Shown here in pieces: positions 23,113-37,000 of a stretch of DNA of 64,000 nucleotides. Positions within the stretch are counted from its first letter, which is position 1, and each line of letters opens with the position of its first letter. The stretch spans positions 55,031,447-55,095,446 of the forward strand of contig CM060191.1 of NCBI GenBank assembly GCA_030549335.1, given 5' to 3'. Position numbers and translations under genes: made by a program. Under the pieces are notes generated by a model. The model saw only the letters and a list, made by a program, of their open reading frames with translations, was not told where the DNA came from and did not search any database. The DNA comes from Pontederia crassipes (taxonomy: Eukaryota > Streptophyta > Magnoliopsida > Commelinales > Pontederiaceae).

Positions 23113-26100
23113 AGAGGGCGAATTTTCTTTTAAGAGATTTATAAAGAAAGAAAAAAAATCAAAACAGACATCCATTTTGTTAACGGACATCCGCCTTGCT
23201 CACCTTCAAAGAAGAATGCAATTGGATTTTAATCACCATTTAGTTTTAATGACAGAGATTAGAGGATCATTAATCCCTATAATGATGGCAGTGATTTGGA
23301 CATTAAAAATAAACCTAATCAAATGTATCAGGGATTCATAATGTTCCTCTTTCCATTCCATCATCTCCTCCCCTCATTCCACACTACTGTTCCTCATTCT
23401 TGCTTCTCCACTGAAATCATAGAGCCATTGGAGCAGGGGAATAGAATTTCTGATCGAGGACGAGTGCTGGGATACTCCGACGAAGGAAGGCGCAACCAAG
23501 GTGAGAAGAAAAGGCCCCTAAGAACCCCAAAACCCTAACATTTCCTTTTTCTTTCTTTCCTCTCCTTGTACAGCAAGGGAAATCTCCTATCCTTCTCCAT
23601 TCAGGGAATGCTGGTAGAGATCAGCGTGGCTCGTATGTCGCTGGACCTTCACATACCCCTGACAAGGAGGAAAGGAGAGTTTGAGGAGCAAGGACCTGCA
23701 ATGAAAAGGGAAATTTTTTTGCACCATAAGGTAGGAGGATTCCTGGATCACCTTGGATTAATTGAATCTTTGTAGACCTGCATAATGAATCTCAAACCTC
23801 ATCAGATTGGACTATAATCCTCACTGTCCAACACCCTCCTAGCAAATAATGTGATGGTATATTAAAACCCATCTACATGATTAACATCCTGATAAGTAGC
23901 TCCATTGTGGGTAATGCCAAATCATGTATTTTGCCTAAATCTATTTGATGTACTCTTGTCTGCCTTATTGTGATGCTCAGTGAATGTACTTGGATGTATA
24001 AGGACATGTTAAACAAATATTAGACTTGATTCATGCTCCTTATCCTTGCGATTGGACCCTAAGTGTTTGCTGTAATGCCTAAGAAGCTATTTTGGGCCCA
24101 AAACAACATAACCTGCTAGCATTAATGCAGCTGGTATCATCCACATGATTATATAAATCATTGGCTAAGAAATCTACAATAAAACATAATATTAGAGATA
24201 AATTTCAATTACTTTTTCTTGTTTGCATGTTATATAAGAAGATGTCATTTGGCCCTGAATGGTCCTAACCAAGTTTCTGTTGTTCTATAAGTTATGTCAC
24301 TATAATGTACTTAGATCCGAGATATTATTGAAGATGACTATGATTTAAATGTTTAATTTCATATTAGCAAGATTAAATGATCAGGCAACCTCTTAAGAGG
24401 TTTATTTATAGAGTTGTACACTGCCAATATGATATTGCCATCATCCATACTAGAAGCATGGGCATTTATGTGTTGTCCACCTATAATTTTAAAAATGGTC
24501 CTATGTGAGCCATATTAAAAACATGTACAAGACAAGACTAATGTTAAGAGATTAACTATGAGAATGCTATAATATGATTTAGTTATGAATGGAATGCTAT
24601 GCTACTGATTTCTGAATAGTGTCTCAATGAAATTATAACATTCTGAATACTCTACTGTCCATAAAACTAAATAAGTAATTAAAGACTCATTGATGTCAAG
24701 CTATGTTTTGGTAGGATCAATTATGTGACTATTAAGTTAACTGGTATAACAAAAAGAAATCCATGTGTTCTACTGCTATGTCTATGATGTGATATAAATG
24801 CTACTAAAGAAGTCATGTAGGTATAGTTTTAAGCAACCATCATCATATAAGGATGGTAAGGGGTTCTCTATATGATGTTGAATTGATGTGAGGTTGAATC
24901 ACGTAATAGTTTAGCCTATAGAATTATTGATAAATATTAAGTAAGGCAAAATGGTGCATAACCATGTTCATAATTTAATTGTAACATGACTGTTATGTAT
25001 TTTCTACATGTGTGTGTTACTAGTATTTCCTAGATTTGATTTCAATTCTTCTTTTATTATTATGGGTCATTTTTCTAAACAGATCGGATAGTCAATTCCC
25101 TGAATTGAATACCCGATCCCAAAAACGGATGACCCCACCTTTCATAAGGCATCCAAAACTCCTGCATCATTAAATCCTCTATTTCTCTTATCATTATCAG
25201 AGTGTAATCAATTCCTGTTGATCATTTATCTTTATTGTATTGATCTTAAGTGTACCTGACTGATTCACATTGCATAGTGTTGATCCAAAGTCTCAATCGG
25301 GCAAAGATGAGAACCTAAATTAATGAAGATAAAAGTCAGGATGTCCATGATACGGATTGGCAGGAGTTCATTGCATAGTATTGTTCACCGCATGATTAGG
25401 ACATAGGTTCATTCCTCATTACTCGATTGCTCCCCATCGTGTAACGGAGAGGATCTCACCCTAGGATGGTGCATCCCCTTACTCCAAAGAGAGGGTCTTT
25501 GCCATGGTGTGCACAACTATAGGCCATTCATGAAGTACATGGCACCTCATTGCAACGAAAATGCTAAAGAACGACATTGTATAGAAAGATTAATTATTCA
25601 GAAGTTGAAAAAACTTCCTACATTGCATAGTTATCCTATTAAGGAAAAGCATTAAAAGTGAAACATAGATCAGGGCATTGCATTGATTTCTTCTCTCATG
25701 TACAGTACCACAATGATCCATCGATTTTTCCATTATTATATGCTTCATTATTGTCATTTCCTCTTGTCGATGAACTCCAAGCTAAATTTCTATTTTCATA
25801 CTATGATCATGCTTATCTAATGTTGATTTAATTATCCATTGATTTATTATTCTCCTACTAGATTGCAAAGCTCATGAGATAGCATTTCTCCTACATTGAT
25901 CCTACAGGTAAACAAGTTATGGAAGGATGAGCCAGAGCGACGTATTTTGCTAGTGATGATGATACGCACATGGGTGATCCTTGGTTATTTTTGTTGTATC
26001 ACATTGTCCTTTATTTCCTTTATAAACTCGGGCATTTTATATGTACCTTCCACACTTGACTCCTTATTTTGAAGTATGGTTGAACTCCACTTTTCATTGA

Positions 26101-26257
26101 ATATTTTGTTCTTATTACTTAATTCTTCTGCATTTATTTTATCTAGTCAAGAAACTAGTTAAAGTCAAATTATTAGTCAACTTCATTGCATAGTCAGTAG
26201 CATTCTTGGGTTGGATTCTCGTCACGTGCCGAGGTTTGATTTGGGGGCATTACAGAC
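23113..26257. repeat. Probable 3' LTR and flank of the gypsy element
   Basis: About 3 kb directly downstream of the pol end, without genes, ending TTGGGGGCATTACA at about 26243-26256, a usual gypsy LTR 3' end. Motifs such as ACGGATGACC...CCACCT...GGCATCCAA (about 25121-25150) recur at 33484-33512, supporting a repeat family. The exact LTR start was not fixed (TGTTAACGGAC near 23177 is a candidate) and no target duplication was identified. Confidence 0.45.
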
Positions 26258-28391
26258 TTAGAGATGGCATCCATATGGGAGGGAGAGGGGTGCCCGATAG
26301 GAGTGGCGGGTGGAGAGGTCTACGGCGTCGACGAGGAAGTCGATGTAATGGAGGAGGAAGATGATGTGGTCGTAGATGTAAGAGTATTCCTCGGCATCAA
26401 GGGGTAAGAATTTTATATGTTTTGAAATATTAAAAGATATCATAGAAGGATAGTTTAGTTTTTCATAAATAGAAAAAAAATTTAAAAATAACAAAAAAAT
26501 TAACAAAATGAGAATATATGAATTAAAGTGAAAATCACGGTATAATTAAGAATGCGCTATGATAAGTTCATATATTAGGTCAGAAGTGAAAAAAATGTTA
26601 TAGTTTAAAAGAGATTTAAGAAATTAATATTATTTGTAAACATGGAAAGTTTAGAGTGGTATTAGAAACCGAGTAGTATTATAAAAAGTCAAAGGTGGAA
26701 AATAAAAACGGTTGCAATGATCATGTAATTAGGGCAAATGGTATTGTTTTTTTACCAATTCATCATGGTGAGAATGAGAGAAATGGAGCATTTTATTTCA
26801 TAATACACATTCTAGTTCCCTGTATTTAAGATTACTAATATCTTATTAATTTAATTTAAAATTGGGGGTAAAGAGAATTATTACAAATATCGAATCCCAA
26901 GATACTAACTCTTGTCAACCCACAGTCCTTCTAATGAGTTGTGCCAATCAAATTCAATTATTTATTGGTTAACATTGACAAAGCAAATGTTACTTCCCTC
27001 TCCCTATCGGGTCCACTAGCTTAACATTGCTATTTCTCTAATCTTCGGCGAATATATATATATAGAGAAAGAGGATATAATGGATCCCATATATATATTT
27101 GTGTATTGGATTTTTAAATAGTTTAAATTTTAATCTATATTATAATTAGATAAAAAATAATATTGTTAATATCGATTTAAAAATTTTATTATATATAATT
27201 AAATATTACATCATCAATTTAATATTTTTTTACTTCTTAATATATCAATATAATGTTAACATGATGAATATTAATATTAAATAACGTTATTTTAAATTTA
27301 TATATGTTATAATGTTGTAAAAAGTAAAATAATAAAATAATAATATTTACTGATTTAAAAATTTATGATATGTCATTCACTCATTTATATGATGATCATT
27401 AAATTAATAGTTTTAAATATAATAATAAGGTATAGTTGTTATTAATTTAAAATTTGATGACTTTTATGCGAAAAAAATAAAAGAAGTTAAACTAAACTTA
27501 AAAATAAATGTTTTTTATAAAATTTATTCATATATAAAATATGAAAGCAAAAATTCGATTTTTTTAATTGTAAACACAGAAAAATTCCAATATATACACC
27601 ACATGCTGTACTGATCGGACGGACTATGGCCGCCAATTTATGCACATTGGATACGAATCTAATCCACACGCCTGGAGAAATCGAACGAGGAAGTCAAAGA
27701 GATATAAGAGAAGGCCTAAGAACTAGGAGTCCTACACAGAGTTGGGCGGTCGCCACTCGCCAGGGACAGAACTAACGATTCCCGCCAAGAATAGCCAACA
27801 CCTACTGATATTTGCAGGCAAGGGCCATCCTCTCTCTCTCTCTCTCTCCCTTTTTTACCACTTTGATCCTCTCGTCTTCTCACTTTCATTTATGTTATTA
27901 TAGTAAGTTGCTTTCTTAATTTCCGACCTCTTCGCTGTTGTCTTTGGATGACATTGCCTCAATAATATAGGGACTTGCAGAATTTCATCAATGGCCTGGA
28001 GAGAGATTGTGTGTCTGGAGGAGGACGGAGGGCAATGCCTTGTTGCACTTTTTCTTTCGTAGCCCTTCTCTGGGATCCCGCCTCGTCCCTTCAAATGAAT
28101 TCTTGACGAAGAGTAATCAGAAAACGCCCCAAAGCTACCGTTAAATCTTAATGGTTTTGAATCACCGTAATCTCTTCTGATTCTATTTGTTGGTCTGGTT
28201 TTTTGCTCTTGATCAGGAATCATATGTTGCCCTTCGTGTGTTGCTGACATCCTGTTAAGAAAAAAGCAGGCGGTCAGATTTGGTTTCGTCCTTCCCTCGT
28301 AGATCTCTTTAACACTTTGCATGCAATTTTTAATATGGAACTTCGTAGGAGGTTCATGATCAGATTGGAATAGAATCTTTGTCATCGAGAA
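26258..28391. other. Intergenic region and leader of the PERK-type gene
   Basis: 26262-26400 is GC-richer; its - strand reads YIYDHIIFLLHYIDFLVDAV without a family I recognise, possibly a captured fragment. 26400-27700 is AT-rich and empty. 27700-28390 becomes gene-like in composition and has a CT repeat (27831-27848); it probably contains the promoter and 5' UTR. Confidence 0.45.
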
Positions 28392-31145
28392 ATGTCCACT
28401 GCTCCATCGCCCTCGTCAAGCCTGAAGATTTCTAACTCTTCCTCGCCGTCTCTAGTATCACCTCCTCAACCGCCGAAAGAAGAGAAGCCTACGCCTCCCT
28501 CTCCAGAAGATCCATCTCCCCCCTCTCCAGAAGGCTCCCCTCCGACGGACTCTGATGGGTCGTCTCCCACTGGTTCAGCATCTTCCTCTTCTTCTTCTTC
28601 TCCTCCTCCTCCATTGCTTGTGTCGTCGGGTAAGTCGAGCATCTCTTCTCCTTCATCGCCAAAGTCGGATGAGTCTTTGCCTTTGTTACCACCGGCGCCG
28701 CCGAAGTCATCATTGTCAGAGCCCACTTCTTCTTTCAAACACCTGTCTCTTTCTTCAAACTCGCACTCATCAAGGAGCTCAAACGGCTTGGGAATGAACA
28801 TGCCCCTCGTAGTCGGTGTTGCTGCGGGAGTCGGTGCATTCTTCGTTCTGATGATCCTGGCATGCATTTGTTCCTCAAATAAGAAAAGGAGGAAGCGGCA
28901 CAATCCAATGCAATACTATGCAGATTCCTCGGCCTACAAAGGTATTGCAGTTGTGAAGTTAATGAAGAGTCTTTCAGCTAGAGATTTTTATTATCATGAC
29001 TAGATTGAAGGCTCGTACTGGTACCTTTAAATTTTAATCTTTAATTCCTGACATGATTAATAAGAAAACATTAATTTTCCACACGTTGCAATGTTAGCGA
29101 CTTATTTCCTGTTGTAGTCTCGGACAGCGACTTCTATACTGGTGCGCCATCTTCAAACTGGCACCAAGGTATGGATCATGCTGCGAAGTCTCCAAGCGTC
29201 CAACCTGGAGGAGGAGGTTGGCATCCACAGCCACCACTAATGAGCGGCGACAGGAGCTCCGGCTACTCGGGTCCGCATGGCGCTGCGCTGCCGCCCCCCT
29301 CTCCTGGCCTTGCCCTTGGTTTCAACAAGAGCGCCTTCACGTACGAGGAGCTAGCAGCTGCAACTAATGGCTTCTCGCAAGCCAATCTTTTAGGCCAGGG
29401 AGGGTTTGGCTACGTGCACAAAGGGGTCTTGCCCAACGGCAAGGAAGTTGCAGTGAAGCAGCTCAAGTCAGGGAGTGGGCAAGGGGAGCGGGAGTTCCAT
29501 GCGGAGGTTGACATCATTAGCCGAGTCCACCATCGCCATCTGGTTTCACTCGTTGGATACTGTATAGCAGGATCACAGAGAATGCTTGTCTATGAGTATG
29601 TCCCCAACAAGACTCTTGAATACCATATCCATGGTTAGATGTTTTTCCTTGTGAGTTTTGTTCCAAGTTTGATCTCTATATGATAATGAGATATGGTTTC
29701 TGATTTAACCATGCAAAAAATTGATTCTTTCTAATAGGAAAGGGACTCTCTGTGATGGACTAGTCAACAAGGCTCAAGATTGCATTAGGGTCAGCCAAAC
29801 GCCTCGCTTACTTGCATGAGGACTGTAAGTAGTTTTACATTTGCAGATTTCAGATTTAATTGTGTTATTGATCCTTGATCATGTTTAATATGATTTCTCT
29901 GTGACATCACATGAAGGTCACCCTCGTATCATTCACCGCGACATCAAGTGTGCCAACATTCTTCTGGATTCAAAGTTTGAAGTCATGGTAAGATTCTGTA
30001 GTGAACATCGTGGGTTGATCTTGTCATAGATATCGTACTTTCCATTTTAAAACTTCCAACTGTAAAAAAAAAAAACTTCTAGATTGAAGTTTTTTCAGCA
30101 GAAAACATGTAGTCACCTTGAAGCATTTCCAGGTCGCAGACTTTGGATTGGCTAAGCTGACGAATGACAACCACACACATGTGTCAACGCGCGTCATGGG
30201 AACATTCGGGTGAGTAATTTCTTATCTTTTTTTTTTTCTCAGATGAGTTGAATTGAACTCGATGAACACCTCCAATTCTTCCACGTTCTTGATTGTCAAG
30301 GTACTTGGCTCCTGAGTACGCATCAAGCGGGAAACTAACAGAAAAATCTGACGTCTTCTCCTTTGGTGTGATGCTTCTCGAGTTGATAACTGGAAGGACG
30401 ACCTGTTAATAGCTCACATACCTTCATGGAAGACAGCTTGGTGGACTGGGTTAGTTCCCTTCCTCCTCCATTGTTTTTGCAGCTAATAATTCCCTCACCA
30501 TGGAGAAGATGCTGTATCTTCAAATTATCATTTGTCAATGCACAAAATTGTTGAAGCATTGGCATGATTATCCAATAAATAGGCTAGGCCTGCGCTGTCT
30601 CGTGCCTTAGCGGGTGGAAACTTTGATGAAGTTGCTGATACACGCCTCGACGGCAACTACGATCCGATAGAGATGGCAAGGATGGTCGCATGCGCCGCCG
30701 CAGCAGTTCGACACTCGGCGAGACGACGCCCCAAAATGTGTCAGGTGCGTCCATGTATTCTGAACAGTTCTTCCCGAAATGCTCTAGTATAATACCTGCA
30801 GTTATTAGAAGCTCATGTTATGTCCCTTTTTCCAGTTTCTTTGACGAATGAGTTTTGCAGGTGGTGAGGGCCTTAGAAGGCGACGTATCACTCGAAGACT
30901 TGAACGAGGGGATGAGGCCTGGCCAGAGCATGCTGTTCAGCTCGGTTTCAGACTATGAGACCAGTTCATACACCTCCAGCATGAACCGTATCAGAAAGTT
31001 TGCCATCGCAAGCCCCGAGTACAGCGGCGAGTACAGCGAACCGCTCAGTGACTACGACCACCATCATTCGCCGACGGGCAGTGATGACATTTTCTCCGAG
31101 GAATTTGGGCACCAGAGGCACAACAGACCAAACGTCCCGCTCTGA
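28392..31145 (+). pseudogene. PERK-like: PERK-type proline-rich receptor-like kinase, two disabling lesions
   Basis: Eight exons: 28392-28941, 29118-29633, 29738-29824, 29917-29987, 30133-30209, 30301-30449, 30583-30744, 30861-31145; every intron is GT-AG. Order: Pro/Ser-rich extracellular part, one membrane helix at about residues 137-160 (MPLVVGVAAGVGAFFVLMIL) with a basic stop-transfer, then a kinase domain with Gly loop [17 protein letters not shown] lysine, HRDIKCANILL catalytic loop, DFGLAKL and APEY. Two breaks: TAG at 29761-29763 in exon 3 where the family has Trp (MD-stop-STRLKIALGS), and one extra base near 30398 in exon 6 after LELITGR, after which the frame resumes one base later as [12 protein letters not shown]. 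Exon lengths total 1897, exactly one more than a multiple of three (631 codons plus stop otherwise). PERKs act at the plasma membrane/wall interface. Either a young pseudogene or sequence errors. Confidence 0.9.
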
Positions 31146-31759
31146 GCAAGAGTTTGCATGGACGCAGACCATTCATGGAAAGCTCAGAGATCGCTGGACT
31201 GCATGCATGGCATGTGAGATGAAAGCAGGCTGCTGGCCGGGGGCGTGTGCCCAGTTCCCGTTGATTTCATGAATGTAAAGATTACTTTGTTGGGGGTTGA
31301 GTGTTGATGCTGTTCACTTGTTGCAAGGCCAAGCAGTGTATAAGAGAATGCCTGCAGTTTGGTTTGATTAGCTTTTTCTGCCATACATTTTTTTTGACAT
31401 ACTTGTTTACATATCATTATACGAAAGTGGGGTGTTCATTTAGTCAGTTTAGAAAAAACATTTCCTTTTATCTTCTGCAACTATTTCTTAGTTCCCCACC
31501 GAAAAAAAAATATGTGCATCCTATTTTAGTGTCTTTAAAATACGATATTGCAGAAATTGTTGTTAAAAATGAGATAATTGTTAATACCGTCAAATAGTTA
31601 TCATTTCTTAAGATAAAATATAATGATGAATTAAATTTTATATAAAAAAATTTAAATGTATACTAATCAAATATTTGATTGGGGAGTTTGATTAATTCAT
31701 GCAACACTAGAGCTAATCACATATTTAAATCTCAATTCGTTGGCGAGATTGATTATTTC
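31146..31759. other. 3' flank of the PERK-type gene
   Basis: Presumed 3' UTR to roughly 31420, then AT-rich spacer. No other gene seen. Confidence 0.6.
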
Positions 31760-32193
31760 TGTTAATAATGCCTTGAATCTGAACCCAGTTAGTCCCCTTA
31801 CATAGTCAGACGCTTCAGCAGAATTTTCCTACGGGGGTCTCGCTGACCGGTCAGCGAGCCTGTGGGGGGTCAAGGGGGGGATCCCCCCGCGGGAGTTGCA
31901 AGGGGCGGAGCCCCTGAGCAAAAATTTTTAGGTTTATTCTGTATGTGATTCGGAATTGATTTATTTCCTTATCACGAGATAGATGTCCTATTTTTAAGGG
32001 ATTTATTTAGAGTCTCAATCCGTACGTAATTCATATCATCTGTCAAAGGGAGTGCCTATATAAACTCCGTAAGGGTCTAGACAGAGACCCATCCTTGTAA
32101 TCGTCGTTATTCCATAACAAAGAGCCGCCGCTGTTTTTCCTCTTCGCGTTCTTCTGTGTTTCGCGCAATCTCTCTCTCCCTCTTTTCGTAATA
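31760..32193 (+). mobile_element. Copia-type solo LTR, 434 bp
   Basis: Begins TGTTAATAATGCCTTGAAT and ends CCCTCTTTTCGTAATA, flanked by a perfect 5-bp duplication ATTTC (31755-31759 and 32194-32198). It matches the LTR of the copia element at 33769-38206 read on the - strand (TGTTGATAATGCCTTGAATT ... CTCTTTTCATAACA), so it is the same family in the opposite orientation. It contains a TATATAAA box (32056-32063), a perfect 20-bp palindrome (31839-31858), a GGGGGGATCCCCCC palindrome (31875-31888) and a small GC hairpin (31901-31915). Confidence 0.85.
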
Positions 32194-32198
32194 ATTTC

Positions 32199-33768
32199 TT
32201 TATCATTATGATTTTATTGTAATGGATGAAGTTCGTGACACGCCATAATTTTTGTAAAGATTTAAAACTTTACTTTATGTTGATGTCAGTCACAAGATGT
32301 CCGATCCACAAAACGGACATTCAAAATCGCAATAGTCGAAACACTCGACGCACCACCGCTTCGCAGAACAGTCGTTAGAAGGTGCAATGAGAAAAAAATA
32401 TAAAAAAAGGATCGATTTCATTTTCTCTTCCTCCATTAAACCATCATAAATGTGAAAATTTTGTAACCTTTCTCCATCTTTGGAATTAAGGGAATGAAAA
32501 ACTCTCAAGTGAATGCTTTTTAAAGTCTCATTCATTCTCTTTTTTCTTCATTCTTAATCCTCTAATTTTTCCTCTTTCTATCATTTATTAATGTGCTTGC
32601 CCCTTATTGTCTCGATCAAAGGACATTGGGGGAGCTTCTGCAGGGTGTTGAGGACATGAGACCCCGGGGAGAGCAAGGAGAAACAGCTAGCTCAAACCTT
32701 AAAAGAAATCATTCAAAAAGGTGTGTTTTTGGATTTAAATCATGGGGTAGTTTGCAGAAGGATTTGCATCTGTTTAAGAACCATGTAACATGAAGACACA
32801 TGCTAAATTGGGTAGAAGTCATGCATTAATGTTCTGTTAGATGATCATGATTTATCTGATTGTTACATGATTGTTTTGGAGATCTTTTTTAGTGATCCTA
32901 TGCCATGATTTTGTGATGATATAGATCCATGATTACATGCTTATTAGATTAGTTTTAGGAATATATTCGTCCATGAAATGATTCGATAAATTTTAGATAA
33001 AATATGATTTAAGATTTAGAAGGTTTACTGTGAGATTGCCTATAGTAAAATTTTAATGTGACAATTGCATACAAAAGTATATGTTAAATTGGACATACAT
33101 ATGTTAAGATTTATCCTTTGAATCGTGCTATATGTTAGAAATAAGTTTGTTAGTGTTAGATATATATTTTATGTGAAAAAATGATTGAAAATCTAAGGAC
33201 ACTACAGTGACCTCTATCGTCTAAAATGGACGACTGGTCCCAGATCGTACGTTCGATTTCTCCTCGACAGAAGGTAGCAACTACTAGATCCATTGTCTGA
33301 TCAAAGGATTGAGCGTCCGATCTGCAATGTCGAGGCTCACATATGAGTAAAAGATCGACCATGCACCCTCACTAGTCGATCGAAAGTCAAGAACCAAACT
33401 GACCGGACAAACCGGATGATCGATCGAGGTTTTGGAGGTTCAAAACTCTCAATTGAGAGTTTGCAATCTCTATCTCAGGAGGAATGGATGACCGCCCCAC
33501 CTATCGGGCATCCAATCTGTATCCAACCTCTAAATGATCTATTAATGAATAAAAAATGGGTGTCCGCCTACCCAGTGGACAACCGGGGTCTGATGAGTCA
33601 AGTGTCTGACCTAACTAGCAGTCGACCGATAGAACCTAATGAATCGGCGCCCCTACCCGGTGGACAACCAATGAATCATACCAAAACGGATGATCTTTTG
33701 ACCTAGCATGTATCTAATTTAGGGACAAAGAATTAATTTGATCTTTATTAACAATTGTGATTTGATTA
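32199..33768. repeat. Intergenic DNA, in part gypsy-LTR-like
   Basis: No gene. 33480-33720 contains CGGGCATCCAA, CCCAGTGGACAACCGG and related strings that recall gypsy LTR DNA and partly match about 25100-25150. The copia element at 33769 interrupts this region, which may continue at 38212-38960. Relationship judged by eye. Confidence 0.35.
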
Positions 33769-34067
33769 TGTTACGGAAAGAGAGAGAGACATCGTAGAAA
33801 TATACACTAACACATGAATTTACGAGGTTCACCCTGAAACTAAGCTACGTCGGGCGTCTACAAGGATGCAAAATAATATAGTGGTTATGAAGTTTATATA
33901 TGGAACTTCAATACAAAATAGGAAATAAAAATCCTAAAAACATTTAGGTTTCGAGGACTCTAAGATAAGGGACGGACGGCTTCGTCGCCCCCACTATCGT
34001 AGCGTCTGACTAACATAGGAGATCAACTAGGGTTACGGTTGGGTCCAAATTCAAGGCATTATCAACA
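33769..34067 (-). repeat. 3' LTR of the copia element
   Basis: Left copy on the map; 3' LTR in element sense. It aligns over its length with 37905-38206 but is visibly diverged, which suggests an old insertion. The palindrome present in the other LTRs of the family is eroded here. Confidence 0.85.
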
Positions 34068-37000
34068 AATCTTCACCTTGACTTAAATCATTTTTAGAGC
34101 ACAAATATCTTCAATGTCATGCCACATCACCGCTAGTCCCACCTTGGGGCTAATACCAAATATTGGTGTTAATCAAGTCCAAACAGTGCTGGAACTTATT
34201 ATGAGGAACAAACTTGGTGAATATATTGGAAGATTCTTGAGTGTCAATCTTCTTCACATTGATTCTCTTTTTAGTGCGGATGAAGTGATATCTGATAATG
34301 TGTTTGGTTCTTTTATGATACATTTGATCCTTGGCTAAATATATTGCACTCAAGCTATCACAATGTACTATAGCCTGCTCCTAATATAATCCGAGTTCTC
34401 CTACTAGGCCTTTCAACCAAATGTCTTTCTTAACAGTTTCTGTCAATGTCATATACTTTACCTCAGTGGTAGATAATATAACTGATTATTAGAGCGTAGC
34501 CTTCCAATTGATGACAAAGTGTAACCTAGATCGTCTTCCATCAACATATGCAACATAGTTTGAGTAACCAGTAACCAAACACTTTTTATCATTTCTATAG
34601 ATGAGGTCAATATCATATGTTCATTTCAGATATTGAAATATTCGCTTCACTGCTTGTCAATGTTCTTTCCCTGAATTGCTCATGAACCTACTGACAACAC
34701 TAACTGCATGAGCAATGTTAGGCCTTGTGCAAACTATGGCATACATCAAACTTCTAACTATACTAGCACAAGGAACCCGAGATATGTACTCCTTCTCTAC
34801 TTTTGATTTTGGTGCGAAGGCAAGAGAAATGAATATTTGCAGTTGATGGATTGTTTAAGGACTTCACTCCAGATATTTCAAACCTAGATAAAATCTTCTA
34901 ATGACTTTTCTGAGATAAGAAAAGTTTATCCTGTGCATGATCCCTTAGTATTTCCATCCTTAAGATCTTCTGTGTTGCACCAATGTCCTTCATGTCGAAT
35001 TATGCACTGAGAAGCTTTTTTAAATTACCAATGTCTGTCATGTTCCTAGCAGCAACGAATATGTCATCAACATACAAGAGCATGGTGGAGTCGTCCTTCA
35101 CTTTTCTTGTGATATACACAACAATCATAGTTACTTACATTGAATCTCTTACTGATCATGAAGCTGCCAAACCTCTTGGACCATTATTTAGAAGACTACT
35201 TCATGCTATATAAAGGTTTTTTCAGTCCGCAAACTTGATTCTTCTTACTTGGAATGGAGAACCCCTTCTCGTTGGCTCATAAAAAATGTCTTCTTCAAAT
35301 TTTTCATGGAGAAAAGTAGTTTTCACATTAGTTGCTCGAGCTAAAGATTCTGATGTGCTTCAAGAACAAAAATCATACTAATAGAAATATGTCTGACAAT
35401 ATGTGAGGATATTTACACACCTTTTTTCTATAACCTTTAGTTTTGTATCTTGTTCTTTCAACTCCTAGAATTCCAGTCTTCGTTTTAAAGACTCACTTAC
35501 AACCAACCACCATTCCATTTTTAGACAACTTGACCAGCTCCCCTATCCGATTCTTGCAAAGATATTCCATCTCCTCAACCATAGCAGTGATCCACTATTC
35601 AAATTTAGCACATGTGATGGTATCCTTGTAAAAAGACAACTCTAGGAACTCTACCTCTTCAGTTGCCTACAAAGCATAAACAACTATGTCCTTAAAATCA
35701 TATCGCTTGGGAGGACCTACTTGTTTGTGATGACATCTATGCTCAAAAGGTTTTTCATGTTTTGGTTCTACTTCTTTATGTGATCCTTCAACATCATCCT
35801 TAGTCACTTCAATCTCCACCTATTTGTTGGCACTCTCTTCAACCTTCTCCTTCAATTAAAGCATTGATACTTCATCAAAGGTCATGCTTCTATTATGGAT
35901 GACTTTGTATTCCGAAGGAGATCAAATTCTATTTTTCACTCCTGCACCATATTTCATGAATACCTCTTCTTTGGCTTTTGGCTCCAACTTCCCTTCACTA
36001 ACATGACAGTATGCTGGACAACAAAAAATTAGATTAGTATAAGCAACAGGATTCCCTGACCATACTTCAGTAGAAGTCTTGAGATCAGCAGTCGGGGAGC
36101 TTCGATTCATCAAGTAGCAGGCTGTGTTAATAACTTCAGCCTAGAACGTCATATTCAGGTTAGCATTAGAGAGCATATACCTTGCTCTTCCCAGAAGCAT
36201 CATGTTCATTCGTTCTGCCACTCCATTTTGCTATGGAGTATACCTGACAGTGTGATGGTTGACAATACCTTCATCTTTATACAACTGATCGAAGTCAATA
36301 GATCAGAACTTAAAGTCATTATTAGTATGAAGACGCTTTACTTTCTTCGAGTCTGAATCTTCACTAAAGCCTTCCACTGCTTGAAGGCCTTGAAGGATTC
36401 ATTCTTGTGCTTCATCATGAATACCCAAAATCATCATCGAGTAGTCATCAATCACGAACAGGAAGTACTTAACACCTCCTAATGATGGAACACGAGAGAG
36501 ACCCAAATAATCAGTATGGATGTAATCAAGTGTCATCTTCATCTTGTGTAATCTTGTGTACTGCTTTGACAAATTAAGACCTTAGTTGTTTGTTAAATAC
36601 ACAATGCTTAGTAACTAATTTCAGACATCTTCTAACCACTCAAAAGACCTCGTTTGTTGAGAATGTTTATCACATTCTGACTCATATGCCCAAGTCACAT
36701 ATACCTTAATTTGGACTTTTCTGACTCTAATGAAATAGCCACATAAGCAATACCAGACACTGTCAAGGACTTCTATCTGACTCCCTTTAGAATTGTAATA
36801 TCGCCTTTCATGATTGTGAGGATGCCTCCAGCAAGACACCCTTTAGAGTCCAAAACTCCAAGTGATATCAGATTCTTCTTCAGTTGCGGAACATTACGGA
36901 CACATGTCAGCGTCATAACAAGATTGTGATGAGTCTTGATCTGCACAGAACCGATTTTCAACTATCTGACACGATGTGTTATTGCTCATGATGAAATTTC

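Noticed and set aside
28466..28903. 145-residue frame on the - strand
   Set aside because: Antisense reading of the Pro/Ser-rich PERK exon; composition is a by-product of the sense codons.
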